64,000 nucleotides of DNA from Oscarella lobularis (lineage: Eukaryota; Porifera; Homoscleromorpha; Homosclerophorida; Oscarellidae): contig NC_089177.1 in assembly GCF_947507565.1 (NCBI RefSeq), positions 310,001-374,000 on the forward strand. Reading direction: 5' to 3'. The notes beneath the pieces were generated by a model. It had not been told where the DNA came from, ran no database searches, and saw only the letters and a program-made list of their open reading frames with translations. Below are positions 45,534 through 57,303 of the stretch, piece after piece; position 1 is the first letter of the stretch, and every line of letters starts with the position of its first letter. A program made the position numbers and the translations under genes.

Positions 45534-47481
45534 TTATTGTTTCTTTTTCAGTTCCCAAGCGTTTACCATCAAATAGGGAAATAGATTGAGGAAGTACTTC
45601 AGCAACGATACTCTGTCGTCAAACGCTGTATTCACTTGAGGATTTCCTTGACCACTTTCTCCAAAATGAGTAATCTAATAGAAATAGACATATTAGAGAA
45701 GAGTCTCACAGAATAAAAGCCATACCCTGTTCCTCACAAATCGTGCTAATTCCGACTGAGACTTTTTGTCAGCTTTCTTTGCATGTTTTAGAGACTCAGA
45801 AACTAACAAGTCGCATAAATAACGGGAAAACTGAGCCGGCGGCTTGCTAATTCAAACATACAGCATTCATCTAGTTTTGCAGCCCAATTCTCTTTTGTCT
45901 CAGAAACTGAATCTAATTCTTTAAGTTCTCCGTAATGATCAATTTTCTTCGTGCGCCAACGTAATAAGTCAACATATTTAATTAAAGACAATAGACAATG
46001 TGCCTCACCCGAAAGAAACCTTCACTTTCTTCAAGATTGAAAAGAGCACAGTGTTTACCAACTTCTTCTGCACTTGGCCTACAAACTCAGTATTGTATTG
46101 TCTTTAATATAAACATTATTCCCCGTTACCTTTTATCAGGATACCTGCTAAGCATCCTGCTAATCAGATGTCTAAAGGCCCCCAGATGAAAAAATTCCGT
46201 GTCGCTTTTAGGGTTCTCCTGACGTTCAGTTATCATTCCTAATAGTTGTATATATAGTATGTACTGCAATCAGCGGTAAATTGATTGCAGTGCTCACCGT
46301 TAAGTTCAGAGAAATTTAATTCGTTCTCTTCTCCCTTATCATTCACTAGGTGAGCAGTTGCAGACTTATATAATGTTCCGTGTGAAGCTTTGTTTCCGTT
46401 GGTGAGAACATAGTGAAAAATCAAGCCAGCTCCGAAAATATCGTACTTTACCTATTAATAATAATAACGCAAGTTATTGGTTGCTTGTTAGAATTAAGAT
46501 TTGCACCGTAGCTTCCTTGTCCGGCGGCTTCCAATCGTCAATCCCAGAGCCTGTATGCGCGGAAGCATTTCCATCAACGATTCTTTTTGCCAAGTCAAAA
46601 TCTGCAATTTTTGTCGTCATCCTGTCCCCGTTTTTACAAATAAGAATGGCTTCGGGACTAATTCCTCTGTGCACTAGAAAAGAAGACACTCAACATAGAA
46701 CGGCGTGTCATTGTGCCGTACCAATAGGGGCTTTACGACTGGCAAGAAAGTCTAAACCTTTTACGAGACCTTTCAGTACATCCAAACGGCTCATACAAAA
46801 TTCACGCAACGTCTCGTCTCTGTTACCAATGATAAGCTAGTCAGCCTTAGTTAAAAGCGGGCAAACTGACAGATTATCATGTGCCAGACTAAATTTCCAA
46901 GGCGCAAGAAGCTGGTAGACAACAGTGAATTTCCCTCCTTTTTTCTTTTCCTTTTCCTTTTCCTTTTCCTAAGCCAAACTGACATCAGCACAAACCTGGC
47001 ACAGACACGCACACCACATACCGATACCGGTGGATATCTTTTGTAGCCATGCCGGGTGAGAATATTGTCGTGTCCGTCCATAGCGTCTAGAGCTTCTCTT
47101 TCCCGCTCTCGAATTGGCTCCTCGTAACGAGTAAATTTGATTGCAAAACGTTGCTCTTCTATTTTATCATGACTTCCAACCCTTTTTTTAAGAACTTTCC
47201 TACATTCGCTCGCGATTCTCATCAAATCAACCGCTTGAAGAAAAGACCACACACCAGTAAATCTTTGATCGGCGAATCCTTGAAGTGTTTGGAGTGTCCG
47301 AAGGCTCTCCCAGTATCTCAGTCCGATTCGGTGCGTCAAGCATTCTCTCAAAAGCCTCTTGATACGATGCGGCCACGTCATCGTCACCTGCTTCGGCAAA
47401 GGGCGTCAAACAGGAGACGATATAGATATATAGACATATACGCCGCCGGCTACCCTCGCCTGACGAGTTCGCTGCAGCCAT
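45534..47481 (-). CDS. RNase L/IRE1-like pseudokinase-KEN nuclease, array copy C
   Basis: Best-kept copy, about 445 residues, start MAAANSSGEG at 47481. Intron 1 starts in GGG-TAGCC and ends gccgaagcag, giving GDDDVAASYQEAFERML. The kinase-like domain has RFAIKFTRYEEP, HRGISPEAILI, and ADFDLAKRIV. Between the N-lobe strands a GAAAAG repeat adds an EKEKEKEKKK run. KEN domain: RPSAEEVGKHCALFNLEESEGFF, KENWAAKLDEC, SQSELARFVRNRITHFGE, LLKYFLNLFPYLMVNAW. Trp, Arg and His match the RNase L catalytic set, with Glu for Asp. Expected role: dimerise through the pseudokinase after ligand binding and cleave RNA in the cytosol. Ligand unknown. Confidence 0.8.
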
Positions 47482-47749
47482 GAATGTGCCGATACTACAA
47501 CGTCGCGTTCAACACTTTAGACAGCAAAGAAAGGCACAATCTCACGGGCAATCACGTGAGGACGCTAACTAAACAAAAGCTAAGAAAACCCGGACTACAG
47601 GCAAACTAGATTATAAAAATTGATAACCTAGAAACCGACAACCAATAATAGGACCAATGACTTTTAGAGTCACGGTACCAGCAAACCAACCTACTAAAAA
47701 TCTTGCCTTCCGAAAAAAAACCAACGTTTACAGGGGGAGAGAAAAAAGG
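47482..47749. promoter_or_regulatory. upstream region of KEN copy C
   Basis: Contains the array's CACGTG block (about 47545-47600), then unique sequence to the scaffold gene. No LAP3 relic here, as expected for the outermost copy. Confidence 0.55.
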
Positions 47750-49723
47750 TCACTTAGCTAAATAGTCCTGCCAATGTCTAACAGACTTTAATCGCTTCTT
47801 GAGTAGGGCAATAAAATCGTGCGGATGAAGCGTCAACACGACATCTAAGCCAGCGCCGTGCAGTCTCTTCATAACGTCCTCGGTCGAAACAGATGTAATG
47901 GGAACCGGTCTCCTATTGATCGCCGTCACTACCCACGGAACGCTCTTACCGTTTAATCCCACCGCTTGTCCACTCAGTCCACACTGACTGGCAATTCCGC
48001 CCGACGTAACGCTTATAACCTTGAATCGTCGACATGACGTTGCAAAATATTAATTGAATTTCTTTTCGTACCTTTGCTTTGTCCAAGCCGAGTCCGAGTG
48101 GCTCGCTGATTGATCGCTTTTGGAGTTGAACTTCCAAGCCGTACGGTGTCCGCCTAATTACGTATTCAATCTACGCCAAAAGATAATATACGTACATATA
48201 AAGAAGCTCTTCGTTTCTTACCGATGATCCTGGGCAATATTCTACGGCTCTCTGAGCCTCTGATAGTGTTTTGACGGCGGAGTGATTGATGGAAAGAATC
48301 TGGTCGCCTACTTGAAATTGCCCGTGCAAATAAGGATCCTTTTTACTCCATCCAACAATCCTAGATTTTTATTCAATAATTGTATCCGTGCACCGATATC
48401 AATACATACCATATCGAGCCGACTACTTCCGCGTAGACGATGTTACCAACCACGTGTCGTTTATCGATCGTCAACGATTTCTCAGCCCCACATTCAGTAG
48501 GTCTGCAACGAAAAAAAAAAGTCCAAACTGGAGACAAAAAAAAAGCAGTTGACCCCACATACAATGTATTTCGATCTCGAGCTAGTGCCCCTCGTCCAAC
48601 CTCTTGCTACAAAAGAAAAAAAAACCTTAGAAAGTATTTCAAAGGAGATAATATGACTTACTCCTGGTAAATAATATCCTGGCGGCGATGACGCCATTGA
48701 CGGTGACGTTACTGGCGGTGGAGGAGGTGGAAGAGCCGCTGCCATGGGAACGGATATCGGTGAAGTGGCTGGCGGAGCGGTCGGTGGAACAGCTGGCGGA
48801 GTAGTGCCTCTAGGACGGGCATGTGCCTGATAAAAAAATTAAGATAATTTCATAAAGGAGCCCGTTGCTATGCGCACTACTTGCGCGAATCCTGTGGCGT
48901 TCATTGAGGCCTGACGTCTCAGACGGGGATCAGACAAACCAACATTCGAAGGCATAGACGTCGTTTTAGGTAGACTCCGCTTAGAAAAGAAAATAATTTC
49001 CCCTGAGCCCATTATATTTATCCTATTCTTACCGAGTCCCCTGCAGCCCCAGTCATGAATCCCATAGTCGACGTCAAAGCGTGCACCCACTCATCCATCT
49101 CGTGCCTAGCAACGCAACCCTTAGCTAAGTAGCCCCCCGTTTCCTTTCCTTGCCCTACTTTGAGTCGGCAGAGAAGAAGTATTCTCTCTCAGGCGTGTTA
49201 ATAGAAAATATGTTCTTATAGTGCGAGTGCTTCATGTCACGTTGAATCGCCGTGCACGTGTCCAACATAATAGTGCCAAGCGGTACGCCAGCCGAATCCG
49301 CTTCCGTTTTGTAGTACTGTACATTAAGAGCACCGTCGTCCGATCGAAAAATGACCCATCGTCGTTGCCATTTCTATAAATAAATAAATAAATAAATAAA
49401 TAAGTAAACATTTAGAGTCGTCGAAAAATGCTTATAATAATGATACGTATTTATTCTCTAAAAAGAACCGAGTCTGTTTCTAAGTGCAGTACAAAATATG
49501 TGCATATATGCATAAGGACTCGGTCTTGTGCAATGACAGGCATCAGCTGAGGTATGAGCTACGACTATGCTTGGTATCTTGGGAGGAACCTCGTGATCAC
49601 GCCCCGCTTAGAGACGTTTTCCCTTACTTTGAACGCCGATCCCTTTTCGAGGGGTGGCGACTTTGTCAGGTAGCCCTGACGTAAGATCTCCGAGCCTCGT
49701 TGCTCGTATACGATCCCGGCCAT
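47750..49723 (-). CDS. PH domain plus proline-rich linker plus tandem PDZ scaffold protein
   Basis: Start MAGIVYEQRGSEILRQGYL at 49723. The PH domain spans the first exons: GYLTKSPPLEKGSAFK, then KWQRRWVIFRSDDGALNVQYY, SHYKNIFSINTPEREYFFSA, and HEMDEWVHALTSTMGF with the closing tryptophan helix; it is closest in feel to the GAB/DOS type. A proline-rich linker follows (PPAVPPTAPPATSP; PPPPPPVTSPSMASSPPG). Then PDZ1 (VVGNIVYAEVVGS ... FQVGDQILSINHSAVKTLSEAQ) and PDZ2 (EPLGLGLDKAKV ... WVVTAINRRPVPITS). The C-terminus DFIALLKKRLKSVRHWQDYL recalls the syntenin tail. Likely membrane-associated adaptor. I do not know an exact orthologue. Confidence 0.75.
49378..49408. repeat. AAAT microsatellite
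   Basis: About seven copies of AAAT/TAAA in an intron of the PH-PDZ gene. Confidence 0.8.
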
Positions 49724-50150
49724 TGCGTGCGCGTGCCACTTTCGGGCGTCGACTCGATGCGAGCGAAAACGAGGCGAAAGACCCCGAAAGAGAGCGCGAG
49801 TGCGAGCGAGGAGCGTTCGCAGCTGACGTGCAGAAAGCAAAATAGAAGCGCACGAGTCGCTTAGAAACGCATAGATCAGCGAAGAATCCCACGCGGAGAA
49901 ACAGTGATATGATGTTGGCACCCGTATAACAACGCCCGTCTCTCTAATGGATTTAATAGATGCAAGCAGTTAACTTCATGTAGCTTCTGAAGATCGCAGT
50001 GTTATCGCATTTCAGGGAGAGCTCAACGAGCCCGCTTTTTACCAGATATTATGACGTCACGCCACGAAAAATGCCGAGAGTGGTCACATGACCCTAATAA
50101 GCCACGCCTCAGACACGCTCCTTTTTCCTTTTTCTCCAAACCGTAGCCCC
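49724..50150. other. shared upstream region of PH-PDZ gene and OAT
   Basis: About 427 bp between divergent starts. It contains TGACGTCA-like (about 50051) and CACATGACC motifs. No gene seen. Confidence 0.5.
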
Positions 50151-51733
50151 ATGACTCGACGAATCGCTCTCATTCGTCGATTCGTTGCTTCGTGGACGCC
50201 CGCAGTGCCAAGCGCGCGAGCCCAGCGCATAATGGATCGCGAATGGCAATACGGCGCTCACAACTATCGTCCCCTTCCCGTCGTTCTGACGCGCGGCGAA
50301 GGAATCCACGTCTGGGACGTCGACGATCGACGCTACGTCGATTTTCTGAGCGCCTACTCGGCAGTGAACCAAGGCCACTCGCATCCGCGAATTCTCGCCG
50401 CACTCGCGTCCCAATCTCGTCGCATAACGCTCACGTCGCGCGCCTTCTACAACGACGTCCTGGGCGACTTCGAAGAATACGTCACCAAGCTATTCGGATA
50501 CGATAAAGTATTGCCTATGAATTCGGGCAGCGAAGGCATCGAAACGGCGTTGAAATTGACGAGACGATGGGCGTACGAAGTCAAGGGCGTGCCGCCCAAT
50601 CAGGCGAAGGTCATCTTTTGCGAGAATAATTTCGCTGGGAGAACTATAGCGGAAGTGAGCGCCTCCACGGATCCTGACTCGCGTGGCGGATATGGGCCTT
50701 ATCTTCCTGGAGTCATTGTCATTCCTTATGACGATTTGACGGCACTTGAGGCATGCTGACAAATTATCGAGGAAAAGGAGAACGTTATGATTTCGTGTGT
50801 AGAATGCCGTGCGAGATCCTACCGTCGCTGGTTTTGTCGTCGAGCCAGTGCAAGGCGAAGCTGGAGTCATTGTGCCGAGCGACGGTTACCTTCGAAAAGC
50901 TTATGATATTTGCAAGAGAAATCGCGTTCTGTTTGTGGGTGACGAAATTCAGACAGGTCTCGGTCGAACTGGAAAGTAAGAGATAAATATAATAAGCAAT
51001 TAGCTCAGCTAACCTTTTTTTCTTATAAGGCGATTGGCCTGTGATTACGAAGACGTTCGTCCTGATATTCTTGTTCTAAGCAAAGCCATATCAGGCGGAG
51101 TACTTCCTGTAAGATCTAATAGTGTTGAGTACCTCTTCCTAGCATTTACAGTTAGCTGCTATTCTGGCTGACGACGAGATTATGCTCTGCATCAAGCCAA
51201 ATCAGGTAAAGAACAATAAAAAAAGAGATGAGATATGTATATCATTTTTAGCACGGGTCAACGTATGGTGGGAATCCTCTAGCTTGTAGAGTTGGTATAG
51301 AAGCGCTTAAAGTACGTGCACTTCTCGCTAATGCATTCGTACTGTTTATATACTTACCGTAGGTTATTGAAGAGGAACGATTGACAGAGAATGCCTATCG
51401 GCTTGGCAACATTCTTCGTGCCGAGCTAGAGAAAATCGACAAAAAGAAAGTCGTCACAGTTCGAGGCAAGGGCCTTCTGAATGCGATCGTGATTCCGGAA
51501 CGCAAAGGTGAATTCAAATAAGAAGGGGCTCCTTAAATTACTATTTTTTGTTGCTTTTTTTTTGTTGCCAAGACTACAATGCGTGGCTCGTGTGCCTGCG
51601 TTTGAGAGACAACGGACTCCTCGCGAAGCCGACGCACGAATCAATTATTCGTCTTGCGCCGCCGCTCGTCATCAACGAAGAACAGCTTCTCGATTGTGCG
51701 AAGATCATACGAGATACGGTGGAATCGTTCTAA
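50151..51733 (+). CDS. OAT: ornithine aminotransferase, mitochondrial
   Basis: Exon 1 (50151 to about 50753) has a basic leader ([15 protein letters not shown]) and the class III aminotransferase core: [67 protein letters not shown]. Later exons give [46 protein letters not shown] (PLP lysine), [32 protein letters not shown], and [12 protein letters not shown]; stop TAA at 51731-51733. It interconverts ornithine and glutamate semialdehyde. All expected blocks are present. Confidence 0.93.
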
Positions 51734-52260
51734 TTATTCCGATTGCACGTGCTCCCCCTATTTGGTTATGAAATACAGTGAGCGTAAGGGTGAAATCGGC
51801 CCTTTAGACCCGTCTGCAGGGTATGCTTGTGTCTATACGCACGCACGCACGTACATTTTCGAGTCGACCTCTGCTCCATTTACCACGAACAAGCGGGGTG
51901 AAAGTGCGCATAGCTTTCGGCTTTCGCACGCGCGCTGCGGTATGACGGAGACGTCATTAGAGACATCCTATGCACGTCACGCCCCCTTCCGTAGCAACCG
52001 TATCCAGACAGTGCAACGACAATACCGTCGTTTTTCTCGTTAAGAATCTTTGTGCGTGGAAGTTGGCTCGTTTTGCTTTAGCGAGACATTTTGCATTGGT
52101 CTTTGTCGAAGTGCTTCCTAAGTTCCGGGTGTCACGTGACAGTGTCTTCCGTTGTTTCTTTGACTACTGTGTATACAAACAGAACGCAAAGAAACTGCGG
52201 CCAGATTGGTAAAGCATCTTGCCATATCGCAAAGCGCCTTTTCAATCGCGTAAAGAGCAT
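51734..52260. other. intergenic between OAT and EGR
   Basis: No gene seen; contains a short CGCACGCACG run at about 51838-51850. The proximal EGR promoter is listed separately. Confidence 0.5.
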
Positions 52261-52450
52261 ATTTCCGGAGAGGAAGCGCCCTTTGTGGTTTCACTGACGA
52301 CAACGAATCGTGACGTCAATATAGAGTGAATGACGTCTTATGCCTTTGTTTGGAGTGCGCGTCAAGGCGACGCGGTATTTCCGTATGACGTCCTTCCGTA
52401 TAAGGTGCCCATATAACGAGACGCCTACTCAGAGCCAAGTCAGTATTCGC
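52261..52450 (+). promoter_or_regulatory. EGR upstream cluster of CRE-, ETS- and SRE-like sites
   Basis: Within 240 bp of the EGR start: TGACGTCA (52311-52318), TGACGTCT (52331), TGACGTCC (52386); ETS-type TTCCGG and AGGAAG (52263-52276); and TTCCGTATAAGG (52394-52405), a near-CArG box overlapped by an ETS core, followed by CCATATAACG (52409). This combination is typical of immediate-early promoters. Confidence 0.55.
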
Positions 52451-52500
52451 GTAAACAAGCGAGAAGGAGAGTATCTTATAACATTCAATTCCCGTCGCTT

Positions 52501-54197
<1,697 letters not shown>

Positions 54198-55005
54198 TTC
54201 TCGCAAGTGCATGACGACAACCAGCTCCGTTTGCTGAACCGTGACTTTGATTTTTAATTTTGTGTAGTGTATAGTTCTAAGGCATGGACGTTTTTCTTTC
54301 TGTTCGTCGACCGTAAGATCTATTTTTTCAGCGAGGTTTTCTTTTATGTAAGGTATGAAGTTGGATTCATTAATTAAAAAAAAGATATGAAGGTATAAAA
54401 CTGTGAATGAGCGTGTACGTCGGTTCCGGTGTGGGATGTACTGCTTTTAGTTCCAATTGCCCTATTTGCAATCGGAACAAACGGTTAAAGAACAGGGCGG
54501 TACAAACAGAAGCCTGTCCTCTCAAGTACTAAATACGCGTAGATCCTTAGGAAACTCCACGCGGACCGACAGCGACGTCCGCTGCGCTTCTGTAGACACT
54601 ACAGGTCAATACGAGTCATTCTCGAACTGAATCAGCGTAATGAGTCAGTTCCCGAGGTCGTGTTAAAGGTCAAAAGCGGTGACTAAGCATGACCGTCACC
54701 TTTCAGGTCAAAAATTTGTATAAGTGCGTGTGTCAAGATAACCAACCGTCCATCCGGTTTCCGTTCGTCATGCATAAGGTATCACGCGGCATCGTTTGAC
54801 CCTTGCGAGCCGAAAGTCTCGCTCAAAAACCCCGACTTTCCAAGCCGGAAGCAGTTAGCGTCAGTTTCATTTCCGGAGACGACTCTATCGCCAATAATTA
54901 ACCGCGCAAGATGGCTCGACGAGAAAGAATAGCCTACACCTGCCAACGCCCAGTAAAATAGACGTGAATACCAATAAGCGAAACCGAACTAATTTATACT
55001 CGGAA
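54198..55005. other. EGR 3' flank and intergenic
   Basis: Starts with a likely EGR 3' UTR (T-rich, TTTTTAATTTTGTG at about 54250). The rest shows no gene with splice support. Confidence 0.5.
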
Positions 55006-55872
55006 CTAGAACTTCAGAGTAGGCGGGGATTCGAGTGGAGGAAGAGATCCCAGCGCAGAAAGATCGTCGAAATTCTGCGCTTGAGATTTCTCCCCCTTTT
55101 CCTTTCCCACTCCTCCACAAATACAAAGTACCTTAAATCGTTCCAATTCCGCCTGCGCCGAATTTCTCTCGCGCGTCACTCGCTCGAGATCGTCGCGAAG
55201 TCGTCTCACTTCATATTGAAGACGATCCAATTGAGATTCTTTGAAATCGAGTCGTTCGTGGAGTTCTTTCTTGCTCAGACTTCCCGGGCCTTCGTCGACC
55301 GTCACGAAGGGAATTTTCGTCTCTTTCAAATAGGCCAAATAATTGTCGCCCGCTTTGTCGTTATCGTCGTCGTCGAAAATGTGACTTTCTCCGAATTCTA
55401 TCTCGCGAACAAAGTCCGTCATTTCGGATCGCTTGAGATGCTCGATCGCTCGCTCTCGTTCCAATCGTTCGACGTGACGCTTGTCTTGTCTTGCAGTGAA
55501 TTCCAAACGCGATTCGACCTGCTTCAAACGATCGTACTGAATTTCAAGAGACTGGGCCACCTTAGAAGAAAAAAGTTTTTTCCTCCCCTTGTACAAATTT
55601 TCGATTTTTACTTCTGGTTCTTGATTCGAATCTATGGCTGTCTTAATCAGCTCTGAAAAAATTACAAATTAGGGTGTTTTTGATTTGATTCTGTCGCTAC
55701 CTGCTGCTTTTCCGTAAAGGTTCGCCGCTTTGTCGTAAAGTCGTTTATTTGTCAGTCGTTCTGCCTGTCGCTCGACCTGATGAGCCTTGACGGAGTTAAA
55801 TTTTAGTGAGGAGCGAAGATGAAAAGTCGATTTTCCTGCCTGATTGAGCGGAGCAGACAAAATGTCGTTCAT
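55006..55872 (-). CDS. NRBF2: NRBF2-like autophagy PI3K-complex subunit
   Basis: Start ATG 55872 gives MNDILSAPLNQ. A GC-AG intron (55786-55839) then joins to AHQVERQAERLTNKRLYDKAANLYGKAA, which fits the NRBF2 MIT domain far better than the unspliced reading, though that is also open. Exon 3 follows with ELIKTAIDSNQEPEVKIENL, a long charged coiled coil (RQDKRHVERLERERAIEHLKR; KESQLDRLQYEVRRLRDDLE), and ends GSLPPLESPPTLKF, like the NRBF2 LPPLDxP tail. NRBF2 dimerises the VPS34-Beclin-ATG14 complex in autophagy. It is head to head with the U-box gene, 147 bp apart. Confidence 0.75.
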
Positions 55873-56019
55873 GAAAGAAGACCACCTCCTGAAAAACGTC
55901 ACAGAAGATGAAACGATCCCTAACGCGTCGCGAATAGCGAAATTTCGAGTGACAAAAGCCAAGGCTAATCCGGGCGATCGCCGCTGTAGACCCGGACCCG
56001 AAACAAAGTCCGCGGACTC

Positions 56020-57303
56020 ATGTTCAATCTAAGCCGTACAGAGTTCGTCGAAGCTATATCATCAACGACAGCAGTCAGCGCTGACGGATATGACGCGAAG
56101 AACCTAATAAGCGTCGATTCGCGCGAGCGAAGCCGCGGATTCCGAGCAGAACGCTTCATTCGAACCCCGATCATCATCACACTTCGCTTTCGACACGGAG
56201 TAGCAATAAAAGCACTTCTCCTGCACACGGGAACGCGTACAAGCACAGTGGAAGTATGGATCAAAACAAACAGTCGAGAATCGGAAGCCAGTGCCGTGAC
56301 GAAGGAAGAATCTCCACCCAAATTGCAGGCAGATCCCAGCTGGTTTCTCAGCTCCAAAATAGCGACATCAGCTAATGGCTTGACGTCGTATCTACTAAAT
56401 CCTGCATTCGATTCGCGTTCCGGTTTATCTCGCGTTGCTAATAGCAAAACGCCTCGAGGAACGTTTTTTTCGCGCGAAGACGACAGTAACGAACTGCTGC
56501 TACAAAAATCCAGCCTTAGGCGAGGTCATTTATGGCTCTCAGCGCGCACAATAGCAATACGAATCGTCCACGTTTGCGACTCCGCGACGCCGACGCTGAA
56601 TCTCTTGGAAATCCACGGCACGCCGTCGTCTCGACTTTGGGGAAATATAGAGCTATTAGAATCGAAGAGAACGAGTTCGACAAAGCCAGACGTGAACATT
56701 GGAAAGGATAGAGAAATTGAATTAGAAGGCACTAAATCGAAGTCTGCTTGCACGACAGAGTCTTCATCCTCCTCCTCCTCCTCGTCGTCGTCGTCGTCTT
56801 TAGTGCCGGCTGAGTTTCTCGACGAGCTGACGCACGAAATCATGCGACAACCGATTGTTTTGCCATCTGGACACGTCGTTGACGTCAGCAGCGTCGAGCG
56901 GCACGCGTCGTCTGAAGCAGCGTGGTGTCGCGCGCCGTCGGATCCGTTCACCGGTTTGCCGTACACCGACGAACGTCGTCCCGTGCCGTCGCCCTGTCTC
57001 AAGTCGCGAATCGACGATTTTCTGCTAAGGAATCCGGGTTACGATTCCGGTCGACGACTGAAGGGCGTTTGGGAGCCGGACTGGCCAAAGACGAGTCGAC
57101 TCGTTCGCAAACGTGATCGATCGACGACGACGATGACGATGACGACGACGGCGGCGGAATCGGATGTTTCGTCGTCGTCAAAAGTTGTCTGTCGCCATGG
57201 TGAGTAGTTGGACTTTTGCACAAGGTGTTCCAACGTCCGCAAAATCAAAATAGGTGTTGAAAATAGAATTTGCGCTCGTGCGGTTAATCGATCCATTAGC
57301 TAA
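56020..57303 (+). CDS. UBOX5: U-box E3 ligase, UBOX5/RNF37-like, without the C-terminal RING
   Basis: The N-terminal UBOX5 domain is clear: MFNLSRTEFVEAI, VSADGYDAKNLISVDS, RSRGFRAERFIRTPIIITLRF, and IRIVHVCD...LEIHG. After a serine run encoded by TCC/TCG repeats comes the U-box: VPAEFLDELTHEIMRQPIVLPSG, DPFTGLPYTDERRPVPSPCLKSRIDDFLL. A donor CATG|gtgagt (57200) and an acceptor at about 57253 form a 53-nt intron leading to a short last exon (CRHGVENRICARAV, stop 57301-57303). Vertebrate UBOX5 ends in a RING-type finger with four CxxC-like pairs; none is seen here. It transfers ubiquitin with E2 partners through the U-box. Confidence 0.8.

Noticed and set aside
45534-47481. Calling the KEN genes plain IRE1
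   Set aside because: No signal peptide, luminal domain or transmembrane helix, and the catalytic Asp is missing; the nuclease spacing is closer to RNase L.
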